Shown: piece after piece, positions 1-6,975 of the stretch
How the letters are laid out: the number at the start of each line of letters is the position of its first letter
How positions within the stretch are numbered: position 1 is the first letter of the stretch
NCBI GenBank assembly: GCA_036556985.1
Contig: DATBIK010000022.1
Span: 1-22,642 of the forward strand
From: JAPSGM01 sp036556985
GTDB lineage: Bacteria > Chloroflexota > Limnocylindria > QHBO01
DNA length: 22,642 bases
Direction: 5' to 3'
Notes under the pieces: generated by a model
Databases searched by the model: none
What the model saw: only the letters and a program-made list of their open reading frames with translations
What the model was told of the DNA's origin: nothing
Program-made: the position numbers and the translations under genes

Positions 1-993
1 CGCGAACAGCGACTGGGCGGCGGTGAGCAGCACCTCCTCCCGCTGACGCTCGTCGAGCGGCAGCGAGGTTGGCGCTCCCAGGGCGATGCTGTAGACGAGC
101 GGGAGCATCGCCACGAGCAGGGTCCACTGGTTGATCTTCGACGAGACGAGGGTCCCGAGCGCCGGCGTTGCCTGTGCCCGCCAGGCGAAGAGCGCAACCA
201 CGACGAACTCCGGCGCCTCCGACGCGAGCGGCGCGAGCCACTGGACGAGCAGGAACTCGTCGATCCCGAGCGACACGCCCGAGCTCACCAACGCCTGGGC
301 GAACGGCTTCGCGACGAGGAGGATGGCCGCCGCCGCGCCGATGGCCAGCGCCGCCGTGACGAACCGCCGCCGAATGGGCGGCAGGATCCCGATGAGCCGC
401 GCCGGGCCGACGAGGTGCGGCTGCTCCGCTGGCAGGCGCGCCACGCGCCACAGGTAGAACGCGAACATGCTGGCCAGGATCGCCATGTCGACGAGCGAAA
501 TGTCCCCCTTCACCGGAAGGATGAAGGCGTAGACCGTCGCCGCCAGGAGGACGACCAGCTCGACGCCGTGTTCCCGCTCGAGGTCCACGTGGCGTCGCCG
601 CAGGCGGAGCCACACGATGAAGATGACCATCGGCCAGGCGATCCCGATGAGCAGGCGGTTCGCGCCGGTCATGTTCGCCACGGCGTAGCCGGCGTACGCC
701 GGGTCCTCGGCCGCCAGCCAGGCGAACGTCGCGTCGACGACGTACTCGGGCAGGATGGCGATGAGCGCCAGCAGGGCGAGGGCGAGGCCCTGGCTGAAGT
801 CGAGCTGCACGGCCTCGGCTGCCCAGGACAGGAGGAACGCGGCGCCGACGATGGCGACGCCGTAGACGAGCGCCCGGACCGGGTCCGATGCCTCGAGGGC
901 ACCGAGCGCGAATGCGATACCGGGAAACGTCAGCAGCGCGGCGGCCGCGACGAGCCACCAGCCGCCGCGCGAGATCGCGTGTCCGTCAGGCAC
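1..993 (-). CDS. Sodium/calcium exchanger-like (CaCA family) membrane protein, 3' end missing
   Basis: The frame is open for 331 codons and runs off the left edge, so the C-terminus is missing. The GTG start at 993 is preceded by AGAGGA (1002-1007) with 8 bases of spacing. The translation is strongly hydrophobic with about eight to nine membrane segments. Two related halves resemble the alpha-repeats of cation/Ca2+ exchangers. The first has ILPEYVVDATFAW (about residues 80-92) followed by VANMTGANRLL. The second has LASEAPEFVVVALFAW (about 256-271) followed by LVSSKINQWTLL. Glu83 and Glu262 sit where the family has its ion-binding acids. Members exchange Na+ or H+ for Ca2+ or another cation at the cytoplasmic membrane. 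The substrate cannot be read from the sequence. The gene lies 75 bases downstream of a small membrane protein on the same strand and may be co-transcribed with it. Confidence 0.8.
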   Translation of the reverse strand, partial: MPDGHAISRGGWWLVAAAALLTFPGIAFALGALEASDPVRALVYGVAIVGAAFLLSWAAEAVQLDFSQGLALALLALIAILPEYVVDATFAWLAAEDPAYAGYAVANMTGANRLLIGIAWPMVIFIVWLRLRRRHVDLEREHGVELVVLLAATVYAFILPVKGDISLVDMAILASMFAFYLWRVARLPAEQPHLVGPARLIGILPPIRRRFVTAALAIGAAAAILLVAKPFAQALVSSGVSLGIDEFLLVQWLAPLASEAPEFVVVALFAWRAQATPALGTLVSSKINQWTLLVAMLPLVYSIALGAPTSLPLDERQREEVLLTAAQSLFA

Positions 994-1068
994 TCCGTGA
1001 TTCCTCTGAACCGATGCGATGGACGTTGTACGACCGGTACGCACGCGCGAGGTGAGCCGATGACGCGC

Positions 1069-1476
1069 TCAATCGTCGGCGTCCGACCGCTGATCCCCTT
1101 CGTCGGGCAGCTCGACGACCACCGCGGCGTGCCGCGGCGAGCGATTGTAGGCGGCGGCCAGGAGCCCGCCCAGCAGGCCGCCAACCAGGCCCGAGACGGC
1201 CGCGCCGATGACGGCGGCGGCCGGGATCACCAGCCACCACGTCCCGCTGAGCCAGCGCAGGATCGCGATCTGATCGCCGAACGGGAGGAGCGTGCGCGCG
1301 ATGCCGAGCGTGAACCCGAGCTCCCGCTGCCAGCCGAGCACCGCGCCGGCCAGCCAGACGAGGACGGCGCCGAGCATCGCCCCCAGCACGAGACCGATGG
1401 CGCCGCCGACCCAGGCGCCGGCGCCGAACGACGCCCGGACCGATACCGCCGCCAGCCGGCCGTGGACGAGCTTCAT
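1069..1476 (-). CDS. Small hypothetical membrane protein (135 aa)
   Basis: The ATG at 1476 overlaps the end of the glycosidase gene by 4 bases (ATGA), which suggests translational coupling. No good ribosome binding site is visible. A longer reading to 1788 is rejected because it would lie inside the glycosidase gene. The protein is rich in Gly, Ala, Leu and Val. One long hydrophobic stretch (about residues 17-49) probably forms one or two helices, and a second lies at about 81-108. Between them is a loop containing an arginine and the run LLPFGDQIAILRW. The tail is acidic and hydrophilic (ELPDEGDQRSDADD). The layout vaguely recalls short two-to-four-helix proteins such as DUF3566, but I do not recognise the family. 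Function is unknown. Its position between the glycosidase and the cation exchanger suggests only shared transcription. Confidence 0.65.
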   Translation of the reverse strand: MKLVHGRLAAVSVRASFGAGAWVGGAIGLVLGAMLGAVLVWLAGAVLGWQRELGFTLGIARTLLPFGDQIAILRWLSGTWWLVIPAAAVIGAAVSGLVGGLLGGLLAAAYNRSPRHAAVVVELPDEGDQRSDADD

Positions 1477-3791
1477 CGCTGTGGAGCGGCCCGACCGCCG
1501 CGGCGCAGCATGAGGGCCAGGATCCCGGCGAGTGTTGCCAGGCTGATCCCGAGCGCATAGGCGAGGTAGCCGAGGAGCCGCAGGTCGGGAGCCAGCGGGT
1601 CGCGGGCTACCTCCGCCCGTGTCACGTCCGACGCGGAGCCCTCGATCACGCCCGTTCCGGCGTCGCCCTCGAACAGCCGGGTCGCCTCGGTGGCAGCCGG
1701 ACGCGCCTCCCCATTGGGCCGGAACAGGCCGAAGTGCTCCACCGCGATGCCGGGCATCATCGTCGTGAAGTCCTCGAGCGTCCACCACACCGACGCACCG
1801 ACGAACCCGCCGCGGCCCGACGATCGGTAGACGAGCTGCTCGTACGTCTCGGTGAAGATGCGCGCCTGCTCGGCGGTGCCCCCGTCGCCATCGGCCCAGC
1901 GGCCGAACTCGAGCGCGAGGACCGGCTTGTCGGGATGCGCGCGGTGTGCGGCCACGAGCGCGCGGGCGGTGCCGGTGGCGGCATCGGGCCCGTAGAAGAC
2001 GTCGTAGTAGAACGTGAAGCCGGCGACGTCGAGCGGGGCGTGCGTGGGATCGTCCGGCATCGAGCCATACGCCGCCTGCCCGGTGAGTCGGGTGCCGTCG
2101 ATCGACCGGTCGATGTCGTGCAGGGTGCGCAGCGCCGCCTCTCGTTCATCGGCCCCGGTCGACTCGTTCGACAGACCGTGGAACAGGACCGACGGGCGGT
2201 TCATGTCGCGCAATGCCATCTCGCGCAGCATCTGCTGCGGGATGCCGCGCCTCATGGCGATGCCGTAGGTGAGCGGCGTGAAGTGGTAGAGCGGGATCTC
2301 CTCCCAGACGGCAAACCCGAGCCGATCGGCGAGCATGAGGAGCTGCGGGTTCGCGGGCGCGTGGCCGGCCCGGATGAGGTCGGCGTTCACGTCTCGCGCG
2401 TGGGAGAGCTGCACCCGGAGGTCCGTGGCGGTCGTGATCCGGGCGGCCGGCGCGCGGTCGCTCTCCCCGGTCCACTCCGGGTCGATCAGCTCGTCGTGCA
2501 GGCCCACGCCGGTGAACATCACCGGTTCGCCGTTCAGGAGCAGCTGGCCGCCATCCGGGTTCACCGAGACGTCGCGCAGCCCGAAGGTCGTCCACAGCTC
2601 GTCGCCGAGTCCGTCGCCCTCGTCGATCGTGACATGCAGGACGTACAGCGCCGGGCTGGCGGGGCTCCACAGGTCCACCCCGCCAAGGAGGAAGGCCGTG
2701 TCCAGGACGGCGGAATCGCCAGGGCCGAGGTCGGGCAGCGGAATCGTATCGGTGACGATCGGCTCGGCGCCGGGCGCCACCAGGTCCGCGGCCACCTGGG
2801 CGTCCAGGTTGTCCGTCCGCACCTCGGCCGGCAGGACTGAGACCGTCACGACCGGCTCTGCCGGGACCGGCGTGGCGGTGGGGGTGGCGCTGGCCGAGGC
2901 GTCGCCGGTGGGTGACGGATCGACCGAGCCGAGCGTCGGTGACGCCGACGGCGTGGGCGAGGCCTCTGCCGGCGAGGCGTCGGATTCCTGCACCTCGGCG
3001 CGGCGCAGGACGACGGAGACGTCGAGGCCGTCGAGGTGCGGCACGACATCGGCCCGGACGACGTGGGTGGGCGGCGTGGCCTCGATCCAGACCGGGCCGG
3101 TCAGGCCGCCGTAGTTCCACCAGTCGGCGAGGCCCCACGGCACGATGTCGTTGCGCGTTCCCCAGTCCGGGTTGTCCACCCGCACGCTGATCTGGTTCCG
3201 CTCGCCGGGCAGCAGCACGCCGGTCACGTCGAAGGCGAACGGCGTGTAGCCGCCCTCGTGGTAGCCGAGGTGCGTCCCGTTCAGCCACACGTCTGCGATG
3301 TAGTTCGCCGAACCGAACTTCAGCGTGGTCGCCAGGCCTTCCCACGTGCTCGAGACGGAGAAGCTGCGCCGATACCAGCCACCGATCTCGTCGCCGTCAG
3401 GCGGTCGGTTCAGCGCGCCGGGTACGTCGAGCTCGATCCAGCCCTGGTCGTCGTGGTCCGGCTGCTCGCGGCCGTTGGCCTCGCGCAGGATGCCGTCCAG
3501 CGACGCGTCGCGGGCGGTGAGCGACAGGTCGGCGTCCATTTCCGCGCGCTGCACGCGCCACGGCCCGCTCAGGTCGATCTGCCGCCGCGCCTGGCGGTCG
3601 AAGGTCGGCACGGGAATCCCGTTCTGGAACGCGACGTCCGACCCGTCGACGTCGCCGACGGTCAGCGTCGGCGCGAGCGAGCCGGGTCGCGCCGCCGGGG
3701 CGCAGCCCGCGGCGGCGACCGCAAGGGCGATCAGCGCCGCCGCGGCTCGGCGGGCGGGGATGCGCTCAGCGCGACTCCGGTGGGACGGCAA
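1473..3791 (-). CDS. Glycoside hydrolase family 2 lipoprotein with C-terminal membrane helix
   Basis: This 772-residue protein hydrolyses a beta-linked sugar outside the membrane; the beta-galactosidase, glucuronidase or mannosidase type is unclear. A TTG start at 3791 gives a proper lipoprotein signal: basic N-region, hydrophobic residues 16-28 and lipobox AAGC with Cys30. The GH2 sugar-binding domain spans about 66-206, with GGWYRRSF, DVWLNGTHLGYHEGGYTPF and VRVDNP. The Ig-like sandwich spans about 244-408, and the TIM barrel about 410-705. The likely acid/base Glu543 lies in SNES after PSVLFHGL, and the likely nucleophile Glu628 lies in VLALEFG, so the enzyme looks active. Two oddities stand out. 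A Pro/Ser/Thr/Ala-rich run at about 269-312 interrupts the Ig-like region, and a C-terminal helix at about 736-762 ends in basic residues. The start overlaps the preceding small gene by 26 bases. A frame extending up to 4109 is rejected because it would cover that gene. Confidence 0.85.
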   Translation of the reverse strand: MPSHRSRAERIPARRAAAALIALAVAAAGCAPAARPGSLAPTLTVGDVDGSDVAFQNGIPVPTFDRQARRQIDLSGPWRVQRAEMDADLSLTARDASLDGILREANGREQPDHDDQGWIELDVPGALNRPPDGDEIGGWYRRSFSVSSTWEGLATTLKFGSANYIADVWLNGTHLGYHEGGYTPFAFDVTGVLLPGERNQISVRVDNPDWGTRNDIVPWGLADWWNYGGLTGPVWIEATPPTHVVRADVVPHLDGLDVSVVLRRAEVQESDASPAEASPTPSASPTLGSVDPSPTGDASASATPTATPVPAEPVVTVSVLPAEVRTDNLDAQVAADLVAPGAEPIVTDTIPLPDLGPGDSAVLDTAFLLGGVDLWSPASPALYVLHVTIDEGDGLGDELWTTFGLRDVSVNPDGGQLLLNGEPVMFTGVGLHDELIDPEWTGESDRAPAARITTATDLRVQLSHARDVNADLIRAGHAPANPQLLMLADRLGFAVWEEIPLYHFTPLTYGIAMRRGIPQQMLREMALRDMNRPSVLFHGLSNESTGADEREAALRTLHDIDRSIDGTRLTGQAAYGSMPDDPTHAPLDVAGFTFYYDVFYGPDAATGTARALVAAHRAHPDKPVLALEFGRWADGDGGTAEQARIFTETYEQLVYRSSGRGGFVGASVWWTLEDFTTMMPGIAVEHFGLFRPNGEARPAATEATRLFEGDAGTGVIEGSASDVTRAEVARDPLAPDLRLLGYLAYALGISLATLAGILALMLRRGGRAAPQR

Positions 3792-3951
3792 GGATCTCGA
3801 GTTCGCACTCGGAACAGCGGAAAAGGCGCTCGCCGCGGAGGAGCCGCCGTTCGATGTCGTCGTCCTCCGGCGACGCGTGCTGCACCTCGCGCAGCTCCTG
3901 CCACTCTCCCTCGTGCCGGTGCAGCAACGCCATCTGCTCGAAAGTGAACAC
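3766..3951 (-). CDS. Small protein with one CxxC pair (61 aa), function unknown
   Basis: The GTG start at 3951 has a strong site, GGAGGA, 5 bases upstream. The protein begins MFTFEQMALL, is rich in charged residues in the middle (EDDDIERRLLRGE), and has a single CSEC pair near the C-terminus within LFRCSECELEIL. One CxxC is half of a typical zinc ribbon, so it could bind metal as a dimer or be a remnant of a zinc-ribbon protein. Its last 26 bases overlap the glycosidase start in another frame, and the two are probably co-transcribed. No family is recognised. The strong ribosome binding site and plausible composition favour a real gene. Confidence 0.6.
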   Translation of the reverse strand: MFTFEQMALLHRHEGEWQELREVQHASPEDDDIERRLLRGERLFRCSECELEILAVPPESR

Positions 3952-3981
3952 GGATGTCCTCCGACGAAGGTTGTGTGCGTA

Positions 3982-4010
3982 ATCGAAGACGAGTCTGCCG
4001 CATCGGTCAA
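3982..4010 (-). promoter_or_regulatory. Candidate promoter of the minus-strand glycosidase operon
   Basis: On the minus strand TTGACC (4010-4005) is separated by 17 bases from TTCGAT (3987-3982). This is a good -35 but only a 3-of-6 -10 match. It is the best promoter-like pair seen upstream of the 3951 start, and it would give a leader of roughly 25 bases carrying the GGAGGA site. Confidence 0.3.
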
Positions 4011-4016
4011 TGCGGC
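3997..4016. repeat. Perfect inverted repeat between divergent operons
   Basis: GCCGCAT (3997-4003) and ATGCGGC (4010-4016) are perfect 7-base inverted arms around 6 bases. The repeat lies in the 172-base gap between the glycosidase operon and the phosphate operon, and covers the candidate -35 (4005-4010) of the former. It could be an operator for a dimeric regulator. No regulator can be named. Confidence 0.45.
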
Positions 4017-4123
4017 GCCGATGCGAAACGCCGGAACATCAGGAACGGCGATCGTCGTACGCTGCCAGCCGCGCCGGCTCCGAGGCCGCGCCCATCGCCA
4101 AATCCGCACGGGAGCGACCGCGC

Positions 4124-4741
4124 GTGCGCCTGCCGTTCATCCCCCGCGAAGAGAAGTTCTTCGACCTCTTCGTCGAAGACGCCGCGAACGTCCTCGCCGC
4201 GGCGCACCTGCTCGAGGAGTTCTTCCGGAACTTCGGAGAGCGGGAGCGCATCGCGCTTCAGCTGCGGAACGCCGAGCACGAGGGCGACCGCATCAGCCAC
4301 GAAATCGGGCACAAGCTCGAGCACACCTTCGTCACCCCCTTCGACCGCGAGGACATCCACCAGCTCATCAGCCGGCTCGACGACGTGCTCGACCTCATCG
4401 AGGAGGTGGCCGACACCTGCATCCTCTACAACGTCGAGGCGCCGGGGGAGACGGTGGCGCGGCAGGCGGAGATCGTCGCGCTCCAGTGTCAGCAGGTTCG
4501 CGAGGCGCTCACCCGGCTTCGCGGCTTCAAGGGCCTTGACCGCTATTGGATCGAAGTCCATCGGCTGGAGAACGAGGGAGACCGGGTGGCCCGCCAGGCG
4601 GTCGCCGAGCTGTTCCGCAACGGCAGTGACCCGGTCGAGATCATCAAGTGGAAGGACATCTACGGCCTCCTCGAGGACGCCATCGACGCCTGCGAGGACG
4701 TCGCCAACGTCATCGAGCGGATCGTCGTGAAGCATGCCTGA
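4124..4741 (+). CDS. DUF47/PhoU-like Pit accessory protein
   Basis: The 205-residue cytoplasmic, mostly helical protein matches the DUF47 family, which pairs with Pit phosphate transporters and is related to PhoU. Diagnostic stretches are FDLFVEDAANVLAAAHLLEE near the N-terminus, RNAEHEGDRISHEIGHKLE, the conserved TPFDREDIHQLISRLDDVLD in the middle, and VHRLENEGDRVARQAV near the end. The acidic E/D-x-x-x-D motifs (EHEGD, ENEGD) are those that bind metals in PhoU-like folds. The GTG at 4124 was chosen because it has GGGAG (4110-4114) 9 bases upstream and gives the usual family length. The frame upstream to 4010 has no family-like sequence. The gene overlaps pit by 8 bases, so the two are translationally coupled. 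The protein is thought to modulate Pit activity. Confidence 0.92.
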   Translation: MRLPFIPREEKFFDLFVEDAANVLAAAHLLEEFFRNFGERERIALQLRNAEHEGDRISHEIGHKLEHTFVTPFDREDIHQLISRLDDVLDLIEEVADTCILYNVEAPGETVARQAEIVALQCQQVREALTRLRGFKGLDRYWIEVHRLENEGDRVARQAVAELFRNGSDPVEIIKWKDIYGLLEDAIDACEDVANVIERIVVKHA

Positions 4742-5753
4742 CCTGTCGGGCTTCACCCCGATCCTGATCTTCGTCCTCGCCCTCGCCGTCGCATTCGACT
4801 ACATCAACGGCTTCCACGACACCGCCAACGCCATCGCGACGAGTGTCAGCACCCGCGCCCTGAAGCCCCATTGGGCGATCCTCATGAGCGCCACGGCGAA
4901 CTTCGCCGGGGCGCTGACCGGTACCGAGGTGGCGAAGACGATCGGCTCCGGGCTCGTCGACCCCACATTCGAGGCCGGAGTGAGCGGGCAGGTCGTCGTT
5001 GCAGCCGCGCTCATCGGGGCGATCGCCTGGAACCTCCTCACCTGGCGGCTCGGCATCCCCTCGTCGAGCAGCCATGCGTTGATCGGCGGGTTGCTGGGGT
5101 CCGTCGCGGCGGCGGCCGGCTTCGGTGCCTGGCAGGCGGACGGGATCCTCAACCGGGTCCTCGTCCCGCTCGTCGGCTCGCCGATCATCGGCATCCTCGG
5201 CGGCCTGCTGTTGATGGTCCTCATCTTCAACATCTTCCGCCGCATGCACCCGCGCGTCATGAATGACTCCTTTCGCCGGCTGCAGGTCCTGTCCGCCGGC
5301 TACATGGCCTTCAGCCACGGTTCGAACGACGCGCAGAAGACGATGGGCATCATGACCCTGGCCCTGGTCACGGCGGGCGTTCACGCGAGCCCGGAGCCGC
5401 CGCTGTGGGTGATCCTGGTGGCCGCCACGGCCATCTCGCTGGGCACCGCCGCCGGTGGCTGGCGGATCATCAAGACGATGGGAACCAAGGTCGTCAAGCT
5501 CGACCCGGTCCACGGCTTCGCCGCCGAGACGACGGCTGCCACGATCATCTTCGGCGCGTCCCACCTCGGCATGCCGGTGAGCACCACCCACGTCATCTCG
5601 AGCGCGATCATGGGCACCGGGACCGCCGACCGCTTCAACGCGGTGCGCTGGGGGGTGGCCCGCAACATCGGGATCGCCTGGGTCCTCACGCTGCCGGCCG
5701 CCGGCCTGACCGCGGCCCTCTCCTACGTCGTCCTCCACGCGATCCTGGCCTGA
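4734..5753 (+). CDS. pit: Low-affinity inorganic phosphate transporter, PiT family
   Basis: This 339-residue polytopic membrane protein imports phosphate, generally as a metal-phosphate complex driven by the proton (or Na+) gradient. The family signatures are present in both halves: FDYINGFHDTANAIATSVST (about residues 21-40), SSSSHALIGGLLGS (about 111-124), FSHGSNDAQKTMGIM (about 193-207) and PVSTTHVISSAIMGTG (about 280-295). The two NG/ND-containing repeats (GFHDTANA and SHGSNDAQ) are the family hallmark for substrate binding. The length is slightly short for PiT, lacking the large central cytoplasmic loop, as in many bacterial and archaeal members. The ATG at 4734 lies inside the end of the DUF47 gene. 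A hairpin at 5774-5789 follows and pstS comes next, so both phosphate uptake systems lie in one locus. Confidence 0.95.
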   Translation: MPDLSGFTPILIFVLALAVAFDYINGFHDTANAIATSVSTRALKPHWAILMSATANFAGALTGTEVAKTIGSGLVDPTFEAGVSGQVVVAAALIGAIAWNLLTWRLGIPSSSSHALIGGLLGSVAAAAGFGAWQADGILNRVLVPLVGSPIIGILGGLLLMVLIFNIFRRMHPRVMNDSFRRLQVLSAGYMAFSHGSNDAQKTMGIMTLALVTAGVHASPEPPLWVILVAATAISLGTAAGGWRIIKTMGTKVVKLDPVHGFAAETTAATIIFGASHLGMPVSTTHVISSAIMGTGTADRFNAVRWGVARNIGIAWVLTLPAAGLTAALSYVVLHAILA

Positions 5754-5773
5754 CGCCTTAACACGGCGCTGAT

Positions 5774-5789
5774 CCTTCCCTGAGGAAGG
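5774..5789 (+). terminator. Hairpin after pit, possible weak terminator
   Basis: CCTTCC (5774-5779) and GGAAGG (5784-5789) form a perfect 6-bp stem with a CTGA tetraloop, 20 bases past the pit stop. No U-run follows, so it may only slow transcription or protect the upstream 3' end. Confidence 0.4.
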
Positions 5790-5790
5790 C

Positions 5791-5820
5791 TTGAGCCGAT
5801 GGACCGATGCTGCCCGTGAT
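5791..5820 (+). promoter_or_regulatory. Weak candidate promoter for pstS
   Basis: TTGAGC (5791-5796) is followed after 18 bases by CGTGAT (5815-5820). Each hexamer matches the consensus only partly. If used, transcription would begin at about 5827, right at the base of the leader hairpin. No convincing PhoB-type direct repeat was seen nearby. Confidence 0.25.
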
Positions 5821-5827
5821 GCCCTTG

Positions 5828-5845
5828 CCGGCGCCTGCGCGCCGG
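5828..5845 (+). promoter_or_regulatory. Stem-loop in the pstS leader
   Basis: CCGGCGC (5828-5834) and GCGCCGG (5839-5845) form a perfect 7-bp all-GC stem with a CTGC loop. It ends 11 bases before the AGGAGG ribosome binding site (5857-5862) of pstS. It could stabilise the mRNA 5' end, act as a terminator-like pause, or bind a protein. Perfect pairing is seen; function is inferred. Confidence 0.5.
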
Positions 5846-5868
5846 AGGATCGACACAGGAGGAATGCA

Positions 5869-6894
5869 TTGAGTCTGACGCGAGCGTGGCGACGCACGGC
5901 GATGCCGCTCATCGGCCTTTCACTCGTCGTGGCCGCCTGCGGCAACGGAGACACCGATCCGAGCGGCGGCGGCAACGGCGAGGGCGGCGAGATCTTCGTC
6001 TCCGGCTCCTCGACGGTCGAGCCGATCACGAACCGCGTGGCCGAGGAGTACGCGGCAACGAACGAGGAGTTCTTCTACACCGTCGAGGGCCCCGGCACCG
6101 GCGACGGTTTCGCCCTGTTCTGCAACGGCGAGACCGACATGAGCGACGCCTCGCGCGCCATCAGCGACGAGGAGGCGGCGGCCTGCGCCGATGCCGGCGT
6201 CGAGTACGTCGAGCTCCTCGTGGCCTACGACGGCCTCTCGGTCATCACCTCGGCCGAGAACGACGCCATCGACTGCCTCAGCTTCCTCGACCTGTACGCG
6301 CTGCTCGGACCGGAGTCGGAGGGCTTCGACTCGTGGAGCGACGCGAACGACCTGGCCGCCGAGCTGGCAACGGAGCTGGGCGGCGAGTTCGGCGCCAGCC
6401 ACGCGCCATACCCGGACGCGCCGCTGAGCGTCACCGCTCCTGGTGAGGAGTCGGGCACGTTCGACAGCTTCGTCGAGATCGCGCTGGCGGACATCGCCGA
6501 GGCGCGCGAGGCCGACGAGACGACGCGCCCCGACTACACCCCATCGGCGAACGACAACGTCATCATCGAGGGCATCACCGGCAGCTCGAGCTCGCTCGGC
6601 TGGGTGGGCCTCGCCTTCGCCTCGCAGGCGGAGGGCGTGAAGCTGCTCGAGGTGGACGGCGGCAGCGGCTGCGTCGCCCCGAGCGACGCGACCGTCGCGG
6701 ACGAGTCGTACCCGATCAGCCGGCCGCTGTTCGTCTACCCCAGTCTCGCGGCGGTCGACGACAACCCGGCGCTCGCGCCGTTCGTCGACTACTACGTCTC
6801 GGCCGACGGCCTGGCGCTCGCCGGCGAGGTGGGCTACGTGGCGCTCACCGAGGAGCAGGGACAGGCGACCCGCGACGCCTGGGCTGCACGCTGA
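5869..6894 (+). CDS. pstS: Phosphate-binding lipoprotein PstS
   Basis: The extracytoplasmic phosphate receptor of the high-affinity ABC importer. A TTG start at 5869 is supported by AGGAGG (5857-5862) with 6 bases of spacing. It gives a 341-residue protein with a signal ending in the lipobox VVAAC (Cys24), followed by a Gly/Asn-rich linker. Ligand-loop motifs typical of PstS follow: SGSSTVEPI (about 45-53), GPGTGDGF (about 74-81), ETDMSDASR (about 88-96) and GEESGTFDSF (about 192-201). Four internal cysteines (85, 106, 136, 268) occur outside the lipobox. They would allow two disulfides, as expected in an oxidising compartment. The gene is separated from pstC by a strong hairpin, a common device for making more binding protein than permease. 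A longer frame upstream to 5791 has no ribosome binding site and would disrupt the signal peptide. Confidence 0.95.
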   Translation: MSLTRAWRRTAMPLIGLSLVVAACGNGDTDPSGGGNGEGGEIFVSGSSTVEPITNRVAEEYAATNEEFFYTVEGPGTGDGFALFCNGETDMSDASRAISDEEAAACADAGVEYVELLVAYDGLSVITSAENDAIDCLSFLDLYALLGPESEGFDSWSDANDLAAELATELGGEFGASHAPYPDAPLSVTAPGEESGTFDSFVEIALADIAEAREADETTRPDYTPSANDNVIIEGITGSSSSLGWVGLAFASQAEGVKLLEVDGGSGCVAPSDATVADESYPISRPLFVYPSLAAVDDNPALAPFVDYYVSADGLALAGEVGYVALTEEQGQATRDAWAAR

Positions 6895-6909
6895 GCCTCC
6901 TCCGTTCCG

Positions 6910-6940
6910 GGGCCGGGCGGTCGTCGTGACCGCCCGGCCC
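6910..6940 (+). terminator. Strong hairpin between pstS and pstC
   Basis: GGGCCGGGCGGTC (6910-6922) and GACCGCCCGGCCC (6928-6940) form a perfect 13-bp GC-rich stem around GTCGT. It begins 15 bases after the pstS stop. There is no U-tract, so it is probably a partial terminator or a 3' stabiliser that raises pstS mRNA over pstCAB. Confidence 0.75.
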
Positions 6941-6957
6941 ATCCGCATGCCCCGCGC

Positions 6958-6963
6958 TATCGT
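6958..6963 (+). promoter_or_regulatory. Candidate -10 element for a near-leaderless pstC transcript
   Basis: TATCGT fits the TAnnnT -10 pattern and lies 12 bases before the pstC ATG (6976), which has no ribosome binding site. The same GCTATCGT octamer precedes the HxlR gene (20685-20692) at a similar distance. No -35 is recognisable here because the upstream hairpin occupies the position. Confidence 0.35.
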
Positions 6964-6975
6964 GTGCACCGAACG

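Noticed and set aside
415..1560. Long plus-strand open frame (381 codons) opposite the exchanger and small membrane protein
   Set aside because: It is antisense to recognisable membrane proteins, has the Arg/Gly/Glu-rich composition of high-GC shadows, and matches no family.
1734..2840. Long plus-strand open frame opposite the GH2 gene
   Set aside because: It mirrors the GH2 coding frame, shows no family motifs, and has no ribosome binding site.
2853..2990. Frameshift or tandem repeat array in the GH2 gene
   Set aside because: The frame stays open and resumes family-like sequence. The Pro/Ser/Thr run is irregular, with no fixed repeat unit.
3792..4109. N-terminal extension of the GH2 protein up to an upstream start
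   Set aside because: It would run through the small gene and the intergenic gap and bury the lipoprotein signal in the middle of the protein.
5754..5868. PhoB-type box upstream of pstS
   Set aside because: CCGATG occurs twice, but the spacing is 8 bases and does not fit the usual 11-base direct repeats; no convincing box was found by eye.
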